Shown piece by piece: positions 1 to 6,786 of a stretch of 14,012 nt of DNA. The position numbers were made by a program, and so were the translations under genes. The stretch lies in NCBI GenBank assembly GCA_003157225.1, contig PMIZ01000535.1, positions 879-14,890 of the forward strand, given 5' to 3'. Numbering within the stretch: the stretch's first letter is position 1; each line of letters opens with the position of its first letter. Below the pieces are notes generated by a model that had not been told where the DNA came from, searched no databases, and worked only from the letters and a program-made list of their open reading frames with translations. This stretch comes from Actinomycetota bacterium. Lineage in GTDB: Bacteria; Actinomycetota; Thermoleophilia; RBG-16-64-13.

Positions 1-639
1 TACATCTGGTTCTTCCGCGGCACGCCCGTCTACGTGCAGATCGTCATCTGGAGCTTCTTCGGGATCCTCTATCCCAAGATCTTCATCGGTCTGCCGTTCA
101 CTGGGCTGGCCTTTGGTGGCTGGGCCACCCACAAGGTGATCGGCGGCATGGTGGCCGCCGTGCTTGCGCTTGGCTTGAACGAGGCAGCCTATGCCGCCGA
201 ACTCGTCCGCGCGGGCATCATCTCCGTAGACAGGGGACAGAGCGAAGCGGCAGAGTCGCTGGGTATGTCCTTCCCGCTGACGATGAGACGCATCGTCCTC
301 CCTCAGGCGATGCGTGTCATCATCCCACCCATGGGCAACGAGACCATCTCCATGCTCAAGACGTCCGCCTTGGTCGCCGTCACCGGCAGCGTGAACGAGT
401 TGTTCACCACGGTGCAACACCTTTATTCTCAGAACATGTTGATCATGCCGCTGCTTATCGTGGCGTGCATCTGGTACATCTTCTTCACCACACTGTTCAC
501 CATCGGGCAGCATTATCTCGAGCGCTACTTCGGCAGAGGCTTCGGGACCAACGAGACCGTGACGGCCGAGAGGAAAGCGCAGAAACGACTCCAACACAAA
601 GTGACGGCGGATGTCGGTGAGCCTGGAAACTGGGACTAA
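1..639 (+). CDS. Polar amino acid ABC transporter permease (5' end outside window)
   Basis: Inner-membrane permease of the HisMQ/GlnP type, which forms the channel of an amino acid importer. The reading frame is open from base 1, so the N-terminus and first membrane segments are missing; 212 residues are visible. Near the start it reads [10 protein letters not shown], the RGTP-x-x-x-Q motif typical of this family. The cytoplasmic EAA loop that docks on the ATPase is at about residues 82-101 (EAAESLG, then IVLP), and several hydrophobic segments surround it. The C-terminal tail is basic and hydrophilic. The stop lies inside the start region of the ATPase gene downstream, which points to co-translation. 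The substrate-binding protein gene is not in the window and would be expected upstream. The exact amino acid carried cannot be read from the sequence. Confidence 0.92.
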   Translation, partial: YIWFFRGTPVYVQIVIWSFFGILYPKIFIGLPFTGLAFGGWATHKVIGGMVAAVLALGLNEAAYAAELVRAGIISVDRGQSEAAESLGMSFPLTMRRIVLPQAMRVIIPPMGNETISMLKTSALVAVTGSVNELFTTVQHLYSQNMLIMPLLIVACIWYIFFTTLFTIGQHYLERYFGRGFGTNETVTAERKAQKRLQHKVTADVGEPGNWD

Positions 640-1447
640 CTATTCAGGCGGGCTCTCCGCCGGTCATGCTGAGGCGACCTCCGGGCAGCCCATGGTCAGG
701 GCCGAGCAGGTTTGGAAGTCGTTCGGCAAGCTGGACGTGCTCAAGGGCATCGACCTCGTGGTCAAGCCCCGAGAGACGTTCGTGCTGCTGGGCCCTTCGG
801 GTGGCGGCAAGTCCACCCTGCTGCGCTGCATCAATCACCTGGAGAAGATAGACGCCGGCCGCCTCTACGTGGACGGCGAGCTGATGGGATATAAAGAGCG
901 CGGCGACATCCTCCACGAGATGCCTCAGAGAGAGGTCGCCAAGCAGCGCGCCAAGATAGGCATGGTGTTCCAGCGTTTCAACCTCTTCCCGCACCTGACG
1001 GCCATCCAGAACGTCATGGAATCGCCCATCATGGTGCAGAGGATGAACCGGAAGGAAGCGGAACACGAGGCCGAGAAGCTGCTGACCGAAGTGGGACTCA
1101 AAGAGAAGCTGGACGTCTACCCGGCGCAGCTCTCAGGCGGCCAGCAACAGCGGGTGGCCATCGCCCGCGCCCTTGCCATGAAGCCCAAGCTGATGCTCTT
1201 CGACGAGCCCACGTCGGCCCTCGACCCTGAGCTGGTCGGCGAGGTGCTGGACGTGATGAAACGCCTGGCCCACGAAGGGATGACCATGGTCGTCGTGACC
1301 CACGAGATCGGCTTCGCCAAAGAGGCGGCCGACGGAGTGGCGCTCATCGACGGCGGCGTCATCGTGGAGATGGGCCCGCCCGAGCAGGTACTTGTGAATC
1401 CCCGGGAAGAACGGACCAAGCTCTTCCTCTCCAAAGTCCTCTCGTAA
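611..1447 (+). CDS. glnQ: Polar amino acid ABC transporter ATP-binding protein (GlnQ type)
   Basis: Cytoplasmic ATPase that drives the importer whose permease is encoded just upstream. All motifs are intact in the 278 residues: Walker [10 protein letters not shown] (61-69), Q-loop Gln121, signature LSGGQ (174-178), Walker B LMLFDEP (194-200) followed by the D-loop SALD, and H-loop His231. The insertion between Walker A and the Q-loop (about 92-112) is usual for GlnQ/HisP. The chosen ATG overlaps the permease by 29 nt and has only a weak ribosome site. It adds about 27 residues without family likeness, and an inner ATG at 692 ([12 protein letters not shown]) would give a more typical N-terminus but also lacks a good Shine-Dalgarno sequence. 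Family assignment is firm; the gene symbol is by family only. Confidence 0.93.
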   Translation: MSVSLETGTNYSGGLSAGHAEATSGQPMVRAEQVWKSFGKLDVLKGIDLVVKPRETFVLLGPSGGGKSTLLRCINHLEKIDAGRLYVDGELMGYKERGDILHEMPQREVAKQRAKIGMVFQRFNLFPHLTAIQNVMESPIMVQRMNRKEAEHEAEKLLTEVGLKEKLDVYPAQLSGGQQQRVAIARALAMKPKLMLFDEPTSALDPELVGEVLDVMKRLAHEGMTMVVVTHEIGFAKEAADGVALIDGGVIVEMGPPEQVLVNPREERTKLFLSKVLS

Positions 1448-1453
1448 CGCGCG

Positions 1454-1468
1454 GCCGCATTCCGCGGC
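1454..1468. terminator. Small hairpin between convergent glnQ-like and dedA-like genes
   Basis: A perfect 5-bp inverted repeat GCCGC-ATTCC-GCGGC sits in the 33-nt gap between the two stop codons. There is no T-run on either side, so it is at best a weak bidirectional terminator. Confidence 0.25.
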
Positions 1469-1480
1469 AGCCGCTCTCTC

Positions 1481-2125
1481 CTAGGACTCGGCCGACTTCT
1501 CGCGCGCGGCGTTCTTGTGCCGCCTCCACCGCCACACCGCGAACGCGAGGATGGCAACCACTACCGCTGCCAGGACCACGTACCAGATCTTGTTGTAGCG
1601 GCTGAACGCGTCCTGAAGCTTGTTCCAGCCGTCCGGTCCTAGAGCCTTGTAGAACCCGTAGCCCAGGTAGGCGAGCGCGGTGTTCCAGATGACCGAGCCG
1701 GCCAGCGAGTAGAGCAGGAACTTGACCACCGGCATCTTGGCGATGCCGGCAGGCAACGAGATGAAGGTGCGCACTCCCGGCATCATGCGAGTGAAGAAGA
1801 CGGTAACGTCCCCGCGTCGTTCGAACCAGCTGTCAGCCTTCTCGATGTGGCGCGCCCGCACGCCTACGTAGCGTCCGTACCTCACGAACAGCGCTCGCCC
1901 CCCGTACAGCCCGACCACATACGCGATGGTCGCCCCGATCAGGTTGGCCAAAGTGGCCACCACGATCACCATCCAAAGGTGGGTGTGGCCCTGGGCAGCC
2001 AGGAAGCCGCCGAATGGCACCACCACCTCGCTGGGTATGGGGATGCACGCGCTCTCGGCGATCATCGTCACGAAGACGATAATGAGACCGTAGTTCTCCA
2101 GCAGGTTGATCAGCCAGGAAGTCAT
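1481..2125 (-). CDS. DedA-family (SNARE-associated/VTT) membrane protein
   Basis: 214-residue polytopic membrane protein of the DedA superfamily. Members are linked to lipid flipping (undecaprenyl phosphate or phosphatidylethanolamine in some clades), membrane potential and envelope stress. Visible hallmarks are the re-entrant segment E24-x4-P29-I-P31-S-E33 ([10 protein letters not shown]), the LYGGRALF stretch at about 73-80, and the second motif [10 protein letters not shown] at 110-119 followed by AG (126-127) and Met131. A final membrane helix at about 171-190 is followed by a basic cytoplasmic tail. Length is normal. The ATG is 11 nt after the upstream gene. No Shine-Dalgarno precedes it, but a TAGAAT hexamer lies 8 nt before it, so a leaderless message is possible. 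The substrate cannot be told from sequence. Confidence 0.92.
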   Translation of the reverse strand: MTSWLINLLENYGLIIVFVTMIAESACIPIPSEVVVPFGGFLAAQGHTHLWMVIVVATLANLIGATIAYVVGLYGGRALFVRYGRYVGVRARHIEKADSWFERRGDVTVFFTRMMPGVRTFISLPAGIAKMPVVKFLLYSLAGSVIWNTALAYLGYGFYKALGPDGWNKLQDAFSRYNKIWYVVLAAVVVAILAFAVWRWRRHKNAAREKSAES

Positions 2126-2133
2126 CGCGGGCT

Positions 2134-2165
2134 ATTCTACCCGAGCTCCGCAAGCCCGGCGTCAA
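2134..2165 (-). promoter_or_regulatory. Candidate internal promoter for the dedA-like gene
   Basis: On the minus strand TAGAAT (2134-2139) ends 8 nt before the dedA-like ATG and includes the TAG stop of the preceding gene. TTGACG lies upstream at 2160-2165, a good -35 match, but the spacer is 20 nt, longer than ideal. The lack of a Shine-Dalgarno sequence fits a start within one or two bases of the ATG. Confidence 0.35.
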
Positions 2166-2469
2166 GCTGCCCAAGCGCGTACTCGAAGCACTCGCGCAGC
2201 CGGTCTTCCAGGTCGTCGGCGTCGAGCTCATTGCCCCGCGTGCGCAAACGGTGGCGCAGGTCCTGCTCCACCTCGCCGCACAGATGGGTGGTCTCGTCGT
2301 CGAGCCGGTAGCGGAACTCCTTGGGCCCGAGCTGAGCAAGGAGAGCCGACAGGTAGGTCTCGGAGGCGGCGAAGGCTTCGGTGGGATCGGCGATGCCGGG
2401 CGAGGCAAGCTCCAGGAAGTAGGCAGCGAACGTGCGCTTCAAGCCGAGCCGCAGCGACTGAAGGGACAT
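2137..2469 (-). CDS. Hypothetical small helical protein
   Basis: 110 residues; I do not recognise a family. The composition is that of a real soluble protein: an N-terminal basic helix (SLQSLRLGLKRTF), then alternating acidic and basic stretches rich in Leu, Glu, Asp and Arg, suggesting an all-helical fold with possible coiled coil in the second half (about 62-105). There is one Cys in the centre (THLCGEVEQD) and one near the end (RECFEYAL), and no membrane segment or signal peptide. I chose the ATG at 2469; the frame stays open to a TTG at 2523, but that start would overlap the upstream gene and has no ribosome site. It lies 26 nt after the upstream hypothetical gene and 11 nt before the dedA-like gene, on the same strand, so the three probably form one transcription unit. 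Confidence 0.65.
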   Translation of the reverse strand: MSLQSLRLGLKRTFAAYFLELASPGIADPTEAFAASETYLSALLAQLGPKEFRYRLDDETTHLCGEVEQDLRHRLRTRGNELDADDLEDRLRECFEYALGQLDAGLAELG

Positions 2470-2495
2470 GCCGCTCGACGTGGTCGTGCTACGGC

Positions 2496-2969
2496 TCAGC
2501 GCTGGTACGCCACCTCGCGCCAAGACGGATGCGGGGGCGGGCCGATCCTCCGGGAGCGATGGCCCGCGGGGAAGTACACGAACGCGGTGGTCTCATCGTC
2601 GAAGGCGACCTCAAGCTGGCCCTCGATGAGGCGGAGGTCCAACCAGGCGCCGCGGAACACCAGCTCCCGCAGCCAGTAGACCAGGCACTCGCCGTGCAGG
2701 GTGAGAACCTCGTCGCCCCGCTGAAGCAGATACTCTCCGAGAGAGCTCACGGGGAACTCGATGCTGCCGCCGGCCACCAGTTGCACCAGGTCGGCGCACT
2801 CGTCTTGCTGGAGCATGCTCTGTTCGATCAGGCCCAGCTCGATCGCTGCCATCTCCACACGCTGGGCAAAATCCACGCTGTTGAAGCCGTACCGGAAGCT
2901 GCGGAACTCAAGGATATAGTCCTCGCCCGAGGCGTAATTCGGATGCGCGTGTCGGTTTTCGGGCGTCAT
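2496..2969 (-). CDS. Hypothetical protein, first gene of a three-gene unit with a dedA-like gene
   Basis: 157 residues; no family recognised. It looks like a globular cytoplasmic protein: an aromatic N-terminal part (EDYILEFRSFRYGFNSVDF), a helical acidic middle with MLQQDECADLVQLV at about 52-65, a segment LLQRGDEVLTLHGECLVYWL at about 81-100, probable beta strands near 104-134 and a basic, Pro-rich tail. There is no signal peptide or membrane helix. Start choice: the frame extends to 3011 with an inner ATG at 2975, but the ATG at 2969 has AGAGGGG six bases upstream, while that site would touch the ATG at 2975. It is divergent from the lipoprotein gene and is followed at 26 nt by the 110-residue gene. 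Confidence 0.65.
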   Translation of the reverse strand: MTPENRHAHPNYASGEDYILEFRSFRYGFNSVDFAQRVEMAAIELGLIEQSMLQQDECADLVQLVAGGSIEFPVSSLGEYLLQRGDEVLTLHGECLVYWLRELVFRGAWLDLRLIEGQLEVAFDDETTAFVYFPAGHRSRRIGPPPHPSWREVAYQR

Positions 2970-3009
2970 TGGCATCCCCTCTTGGAGCGAGAGACACTGC
3001 GTTGCAAGC

Positions 3010-3015
3010 ATTGTA
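3010..3015 (-). promoter_or_regulatory. -10 hexamer for the 2969-1481 minus-strand unit
   Basis: The minus strand reads TTGATACAATGC; TACAAT is a 5/6 match to the sigma-70 -10 box. Transcription would start near 3003 and give a leader of about 33 nt carrying the AGAGGGG ribosome site. No convincing -35 is seen at 16-18 nt. Confidence 0.4.
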
Positions 3016-3065
3016 TCAAGGAGTCGCGGCCCCTGTTTTGGACGTTGTCAGTAGTCTTTTTCGGC

Positions 3066-3081
3066 GTCCGCGGACCGGTCC
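3066..3081. promoter_or_regulatory. Overlapping palindromes, candidate operator
   Basis: The 16 bases are three alternating half-sites, GTCC-gc-GGAC-cg-GTCC. They form two perfect overlapping 10-bp palindromes, GTCCGCGGAC (3066-3075) and GGACCGGTCC (3072-3081), with half-sites repeating every 6 bp. They lie just upstream of the putative -35 of the lipoprotein gene in the divergent region, where an operator or activator site would be expected. That a regulator binds here is inference. Confidence 0.4.
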
Positions 3082-3086
3082 CTTGC

Positions 3087-3115
3087 TTGTGCGCGTAGTC
3101 TCGAAGACTCATAAT
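3087..3115 (+). promoter_or_regulatory. Promoter of the lprG-like/P55-like operon with an inverted repeat in the spacer
   Basis: TTGTGC (3087-3092) is separated by exactly 17 nt from CATAAT (3110-3115, 5/6 match). Transcription would begin at about 3122-3123, right at the ATG at 3123. The spacer holds a perfect inverted repeat AGTCT-CGA-AGACT (3097-3109), well placed for a repressor that blocks RNA polymerase. Confidence 0.45.
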
Positions 3116-3122
3116 GATCTTC

Positions 3123-3845
3123 ATGAATACCCGGTCGAGACCCAGTGTAGTCATTGTGCTGTCGGTGCTCACCGTGTTGCTGATGCTGGCCGCGGTGCTA
3201 CCGCTTGTTGGGTGCGGGGGATCGACCACCAAGGTCGACCCTCAAACCGTTCTGGCGGCGTCCACCACCAAGATGCAAGCCATCAAGGGGTTCCACTTCG
3301 TCTATGAGGTACACAAGCCCGCGTCGGCGAAACCCAGCGGCGGCCTGGACATCGGCCGCATCACCGGCAACGTGGACGCCCAGGGCCACATGGATGCCAG
3401 CGTGGATGCCATCTACGGTGGCATTTCCGTGACGGTCGGCTTCGTCTCCATGGGCGATACTCAGTACATCCAGGACCCCATCTCACACAAATGGCAATCG
3501 GTCGCGGCCAAAGACAGCCCGGTCGGCACGCTCAGTCTGAGCGCCGGCACCATAACCATTCTCAGCCACATCACCGGGGCTGTCTCCAAGGGCGAGCAGA
3601 GCAAGGGCGGCGCCGACACCGACCACATCAGCGGCATGGTCGCGCCCCAATACGTGAAAGAGATCGCCGGCTCGGTGGACACCACCACCGACTTTCCCAC
3701 CGATATCTGGATCGGAGTGAACGACAGCTACGTCTACGAGGTCGACATCTTCGGAGCAGCGACTCCGAATGAGACCGACAAGTACTGGCGCAGCATCAGC
3801 CTTTCCGAACTCAACAAGTCCTTCGACATCAAGGCGCCGCAGTAG
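3123..3845 (+). CDS. lprG: LppX/LprAFG-family lipoprotein (LprG-like)
   Basis: Membrane-anchored extracytoplasmic lipoprotein of 240 residues. After a short basic N-terminus (NTRSR) comes a hydrophobic segment and a lipobox LVGC, placing the lipidated Cys at residue 31. The mature part fits the LppX_LprAFG fold: a fine match is the run of amphipathic strands from about 60 to 110 (HFVYEVHK, ITGNVDAQG, VTVGFVSMGD), then a long helix and the late IWIGVNDSYVYEVDI stretch. In mycobacteria LprG carries triacylated lipids in a hydrophobic pocket and works with the MFS protein P55 encoded downstream. The same gene pair is present here, 2 nt apart. The ATG at 3114 lies within the likely -10 box, so I take the ATG at 3123, which may be leaderless as no Shine-Dalgarno is seen. 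Orthology to LprG rather than another LprAFG member rests mainly on the neighbour. Confidence 0.82.
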   Translation: MNTRSRPSVVIVLSVLTVLLMLAAVLPLVGCGGSTTKVDPQTVLAASTTKMQAIKGFHFVYEVHKPASAKPSGGLDIGRITGNVDAQGHMDASVDAIYGGISVTVGFVSMGDTQYIQDPISHKWQSVAAKDSPVGTLSLSAGTITILSHITGAVSKGEQSKGGADTDHISGMVAPQYVKEIAGSVDTTTDFPTDIWIGVNDSYVYEVDIFGAATPNETDKYWRSISLSELNKSFDIKAPQ

Positions 3846-3847
3846 TC

Positions 3848-5506
3848 GTGTCCGGACAGACAGCCGCCCAGAAGGCGGTGCTCGACCCTCCCCGAACTTC
3901 CCGCCGGGCCACCCTCGCTATGGTGGTGCTGTGCGCGGCCGTGTTCGTCGCCGCGCTCGATCAGACCATGGTCCTCACGGTCATGCCATCGATCATGCGG
4001 TCGTTCTACATCGGTGTGGACCGGCTCAACGATGTCGGCTGGATCATCACGGGCTATTTGCTGGGCTACACCGTCGCGATGCCTCTCTTCGGCCGCTTGG
4101 CCGACGTGGTGGGCCGGCGGAAGATGGCCATCGTCGCGCTACTGCTCTTCCTGATCGGAAGCGCCCTCTGCTACACCCTAACCCGGCTGGACTTGTTCAT
4201 CGTCGCTCGAGTCGTACAGGCGGCCGGCGGCGGCGCGTTGGTCCCCATCGCGATGGCCGCTGCCGCGGACATGTTCCCGCCGCGAAGGCGCGCGCTTGTT
4301 CTTGGCGTCATCGGAGGGTCCGCGGAGGCCGGCGGAGTGCTGGGCCCCATCTATGGCGCCGGACTGACCGTTCTCTGGAAGTGGCAGCTCATCTTCCTGG
4401 TGAACGTCCCCTTGTGCGTGATTCTCATGGTAGCCTCCTGGCGTCTCCTGCGGCCGGGGCTGGAGTACGCCCCAGCCGGCGAAGACGCGGTGGCGGTGCC
4501 GCCGGAAGATGAGCGACCGGCGCGCGCAGGCGCTCGCGACGACCGGCGCAGGGCGCCCTTGTGGCAGCGTGGCCGGGTAGACTACGTAGGGGCCGCCCTC
4601 ATGGCGCTCGCCCTGGCCGGTGTCACCATCGGTCTGGGCACGGGGACGCAGTCCATCACCACAAACTCGGGAAGTCCCGCGGCGTCGACGCCGGTGAAAT
4701 GGCCCTGGTTGGTGGTCAGCGCCGTCTGCTTCGCAGCCTTCGTCCTCTACGAAAGACGCCACGAGCGACCGCTGGTGCGGCTCGATTTCTTCAAACGGCC
4801 CGCCTTCGCCGCGGCGAACATCGCCCACCTGTTCGTGGGGGCGGCGCTCATCATCGGCATGGTCGAGATCCCCCTTTACGCGTACACCCTGTTTGGCATG
4901 ACCGAGATCCAGGGCGGTCTCCTGCTTATCCGGCTCACTCTCATGATCCCGGTCGGTGCCGTGATCGGAGGTTGGTTGGCCGACCTGGTGGGCTACCGCA
5001 TCACGGCTGTGCTGGGCTTTCTCATCGCGGCAGGTGGCTACCTCCTGGTGAGCCGCTGGCCGCTCGACCCTGGGCAGTTCCAGCTGACGAGGGACCTCAT
5101 GATCAGCGGGCTCGGCTTCGGGCTTGTGATCGGGCCGATAGGAGCGAGTGTGACCTCGTCCGCCGGCCCGCGCTGGATGGCCACCGGCGCGGCGTTGGTC
5201 ACCGTGTCGAGGATGGTCGGGATGGTCGTCGGTCTCTCGGCGCTGAGCTCGTGGGGTGTACGCCGTTTCAACGTGCTCGCGAAGGACATCACCACGCCCA
5301 TCATCAGGCCCGCGAACCTAACCGACGCGCAGTGGCAGGCCATGAAGGACGCTGCCGAACTAGCCACCCGCAACGCGGCTCACGCCGTGTTCAGTGAGTT
5401 CTTCCTCATCGCCGCCGTGGTCGTCGGCCTCGCGGTCATACCAGCCGTGTTCTTCTACAAGCATCGGGCTCGCGGAACAAGCCACCTTCCCTTTCTGCCG
5501 CACTAG
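3848..5506 (+). CDS. P55-like MFS transporter (14-TM, DHA2 type)
   Basis: 552-residue polytopic protein, probable lipid or drug exporter. MFS marks are LDQTMVLTVMP at 37-47 after the first helix, motif A GRLADVVGRRKM at 82-93, and the antiporter-like stretch ending GGVLGPIYG at 162-170. A charged cytoplasmic loop (about 205-255, many Asp, Arg and Pro) separates the halves. Several segments match mycobacterial P55 (Rv1410c) as I remember it: WIITGYLLGY with AMPL, RWPLD, GLGFGLVIGP and ALSSWGVRRFN. P55 works with LprG in triacylglycerol export and drug tolerance, and this gene directly follows an LprG-like gene. The GTG start is 2 nt after the lipoprotein stop, with only a weak AAGGCG ribosome site, so translation is probably coupled. 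The segment between WPLD and DLMISG is about ten residues shorter than I recall in P55. Confidence 0.87.
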   Translation: MSGQTAAQKAVLDPPRTSRRATLAMVVLCAAVFVAALDQTMVLTVMPSIMRSFYIGVDRLNDVGWIITGYLLGYTVAMPLFGRLADVVGRRKMAIVALLLFLIGSALCYTLTRLDLFIVARVVQAAGGGALVPIAMAAAADMFPPRRRALVLGVIGGSAEAGGVLGPIYGAGLTVLWKWQLIFLVNVPLCVILMVASWRLLRPGLEYAPAGEDAVAVPPEDERPARAGARDDRRRAPLWQRGRVDYVGAALMALALAGVTIGLGTGTQSITTNSGSPAASTPVKWPWLVVSAVCFAAFVLYERRHERPLVRLDFFKRPAFAAANIAHLFVGAALIIGMVEIPLYAYTLFGMTEIQGGLLLIRLTLMIPVGAVIGGWLADLVGYRITAVLGFLIAAGGYLLVSRWPLDPGQFQLTRDLMISGLGFGLVIGPIGASVTSSAGPRWMATGAALVTVSRMVGMVVGLSALSSWGVRRFNVLAKDITTPIIRPANLTDAQWQAMKDAAELATRNAAHAVFSEFFLIAAVVVGLAVIPAVFFYKHRARGTSHLPFLPH

Positions 5507-5527
5507 GACGGCATTGCGAGCCGTCTT
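5505..5527 (+). terminator. Terminator of the lprG-like/P55-like operon
   Basis: GACGGC-ATTGCGA-GCCGTC (5507-5525) starts right after the TAG stop; with one G-T and one A-T pair the stem extends to 8 bp. Only a short TCTT follows, so it resembles a GC-rich actinobacterial terminator rather than a classic U-rich one. A second small hairpin, CGAC-GTTC-GTCG, follows a few bases on. Confidence 0.5.
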
Positions 5528-5586
5528 CGACGTTCGTCGGCGCAGCCCGCGGAGGCCGTGCCCGTCGTCCGTGTCCGGGTGCTTGG

Positions 5587-5592
5587 GTACAA
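5587..5592 (+). promoter_or_regulatory. -10 hexamer for the YhaM-like gene
   Basis: TACAAT (5/6 match) lies 31 nt before the chosen GTG, giving an expected leader of about 25 nt that contains the GAGG ribosome site. No -35 box is evident. It lies downstream of the terminator, as expected for an independent promoter. Confidence 0.4.
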
Positions 5593-5623
5593 TGATCCAA
5601 GAGAAACCAGAGTGAGGACTCGA

Positions 5624-6679
5624 GTGAACGACGATCAACTTGACCTGAGTGCTTCCTTCGGCGGGCGCGCGGACCCCGTTGACAGGCTGACGCGCGTCGC
5701 GGTGCGCGACCTGACGCCGGGCCGGACCATTGAGGGCATCTATCTGCTGTCGGCAAAGGAGACCAAGGTCACGAAGGCCGGCAAGCCCTTCTTCAAGCTG
5801 CGGCTGAGCGATCGCACCGGCACCGTGGACTGCACGGTTTGGGAGGTCGAGGCCATGGGCTCCGGGCTAAAGACAGGGGACCTGGTGATGGTCGCCGCGG
5901 GGGTGTCCGAATACCAGGGCAAGCCTCAGCTCGAGGCTTCCCGCGTCAACTGCGCGCCGCCCGGTTCAGCCCAAGCACGGGACTTCTTGCCTTCCACCTA
6001 CCGCGACGTCGAGGAACTCAAGGGTTTCCTGCAGTTCCAGGTCGAGTCGGTGCAAGACCGAGATTATGGCGCGCTTCTGAGCGGTCTCTTCGGCGACCCT
6101 GTCTTCTATGAGCGGTTCACGAGCGCGCCGGCGGCGAAGCACTACCACCACGCCTACCTCGGCGGCCTGATGGAGCACACGGTGGCCGTTGCTGAGATGT
6201 GCGACTTCGTGGGTCAGCAATACGGACGGGTCGATCGGGACCTGCTGCTCACCGCCGCGCTGCTCCATGATGTTGGCAAGATCAACGAGTTGAGCTTCGA
6301 GACCAGTATCGATTTCACCGACGCCGGCCAGTTCCTCGGCCACGTCACTCAGGGTGTCCTTCTTGTCTCGGAGGCCGCAAAGGCCCGGCCTTCATTCCCA
6401 GAGGTCAAGCTGCAGCACCTACTCCACTGCATCATCAGCCACCATGGCGAGCTGGAGTGGGGATCGCCCAAGCGTCCGAAGACTATTGAAGCCTTGATCC
6501 TTCACCACGTCGACAACCTCGACGCCAAGGTCAAGGGCTTCCTCGAGATAGTGGAAGGGTCACGCGACGCTGCCTGGACCGACCTGCGCAACCTGTTCAG
6601 GCGCCCACTGCACGTGCCGCGAGCGGCCCACCAAGAAGAGGACTTTCTGCCTCCCGGCGAAGACGAGACTGGCGCCTAG
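5624..6679 (+). CDS. OB-fold plus HD-domain protein, YhaM/Cbf1-type 3'-5' exoribonuclease
   Basis: 351-residue cytoplasmic protein. An OB-fold nucleic-acid-binding domain at about 28-110 (IEGIYLLSAKETKVTKAGKP, then LRLSDRTGTVDCTVW) is followed by an HD metal-dependent phosphohydrolase domain. HD ligands seen: HHAYLGGLMEHT with His185, the HD pair in ALLHDVGK (215-216), His240 in the GHVTQG segment, the HH pair at 273-274 (SHHGELEWGSP) and LHHVDN at about 293-298. This architecture and the HHGELEWGSP-like stretch are those of YhaM (CMP-binding factor 1), a 3'-5' exonuclease acting on single-stranded ends. The C-terminal 30 residues are basic and then acidic, unconserved in appearance. Start: GAGG six bases before the GTG at 5624 decides it; a GTG at 5612 and a longer frame from 5558 exist but are less likely. 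Monocistronic, convergent with the next gene. Confidence 0.88.
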   Translation: MNDDQLDLSASFGGRADPVDRLTRVAVRDLTPGRTIEGIYLLSAKETKVTKAGKPFFKLRLSDRTGTVDCTVWEVEAMGSGLKTGDLVMVAAGVSEYQGKPQLEASRVNCAPPGSAQARDFLPSTYRDVEELKGFLQFQVESVQDRDYGALLSGLFGDPVFYERFTSAPAAKHYHHAYLGGLMEHTVAVAEMCDFVGQQYGRVDRDLLLTAALLHDVGKINELSFETSIDFTDAGQFLGHVTQGVLLVSEAAKARPSFPEVKLQHLLHCIISHHGELEWGSPKRPKTIEALILHHVDNLDAKVKGFLEIVEGSRDAAWTDLRNLFRRPLHVPRAAHQEEDFLPPGEDETGA

Positions 6680-6786
6680 CGAGCTGCTGGAGAATGACGC
6701 TTCGCCGCTAGAGGGTGATGGGCCAGCGCGATCTGGGGGTCGAGGCTTTGATCTTCAGCAGCCTCCTGGCGGCCTCTGACCACTCG
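6680..6786. other. Convergent intergenic region with two weak hairpins
   Basis: 107 nt between two convergent stop codons. It holds GAGGCT (6742-6747) and AGCCTC (6760-6765) with a 12-nt loop, and a longer-range pair CTAGCG (6676-6681) and CGCTAG (6706-6711). Neither is followed by a T-run. They may act as a bidirectional terminator; nothing else is seen. Confidence 0.3.

Noticed and set aside
644..1066. 140-codon minus-strand frame inside the ABC ATPase gene
   Set aside because: The plus strand carries all ABC motifs in frame; the antisense product has no recognisable features.
2469..2496. The peptide DDETT occurs in both small hypothetical proteins, hinting at duplication
   Set aside because: Only five residues match and the surrounding sequence and lengths differ; chance is enough.
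2470..2523. Upstream TTG start for the 110-residue gene
   Set aside because: It would overlap the preceding gene, has no ribosome site, and adds a Ser/Thr-rich segment unlike the rest.
2106..3098. 330-codon plus-strand frame over the two hypothetical genes
   Set aside because: Its product is an Arg/Ala/Pro/Gly-rich chain typical of out-of-frame high-GC DNA, with no ribosome site; the minus-strand genes have natural composition and an SD.
4178..5397. Frames of 216 codons (minus) and 278 codons (plus) inside the MFS gene
   Set aside because: Both are shadows of the transporter gene; the Arg/Gly/His-rich translations have no membrane segments or motifs.
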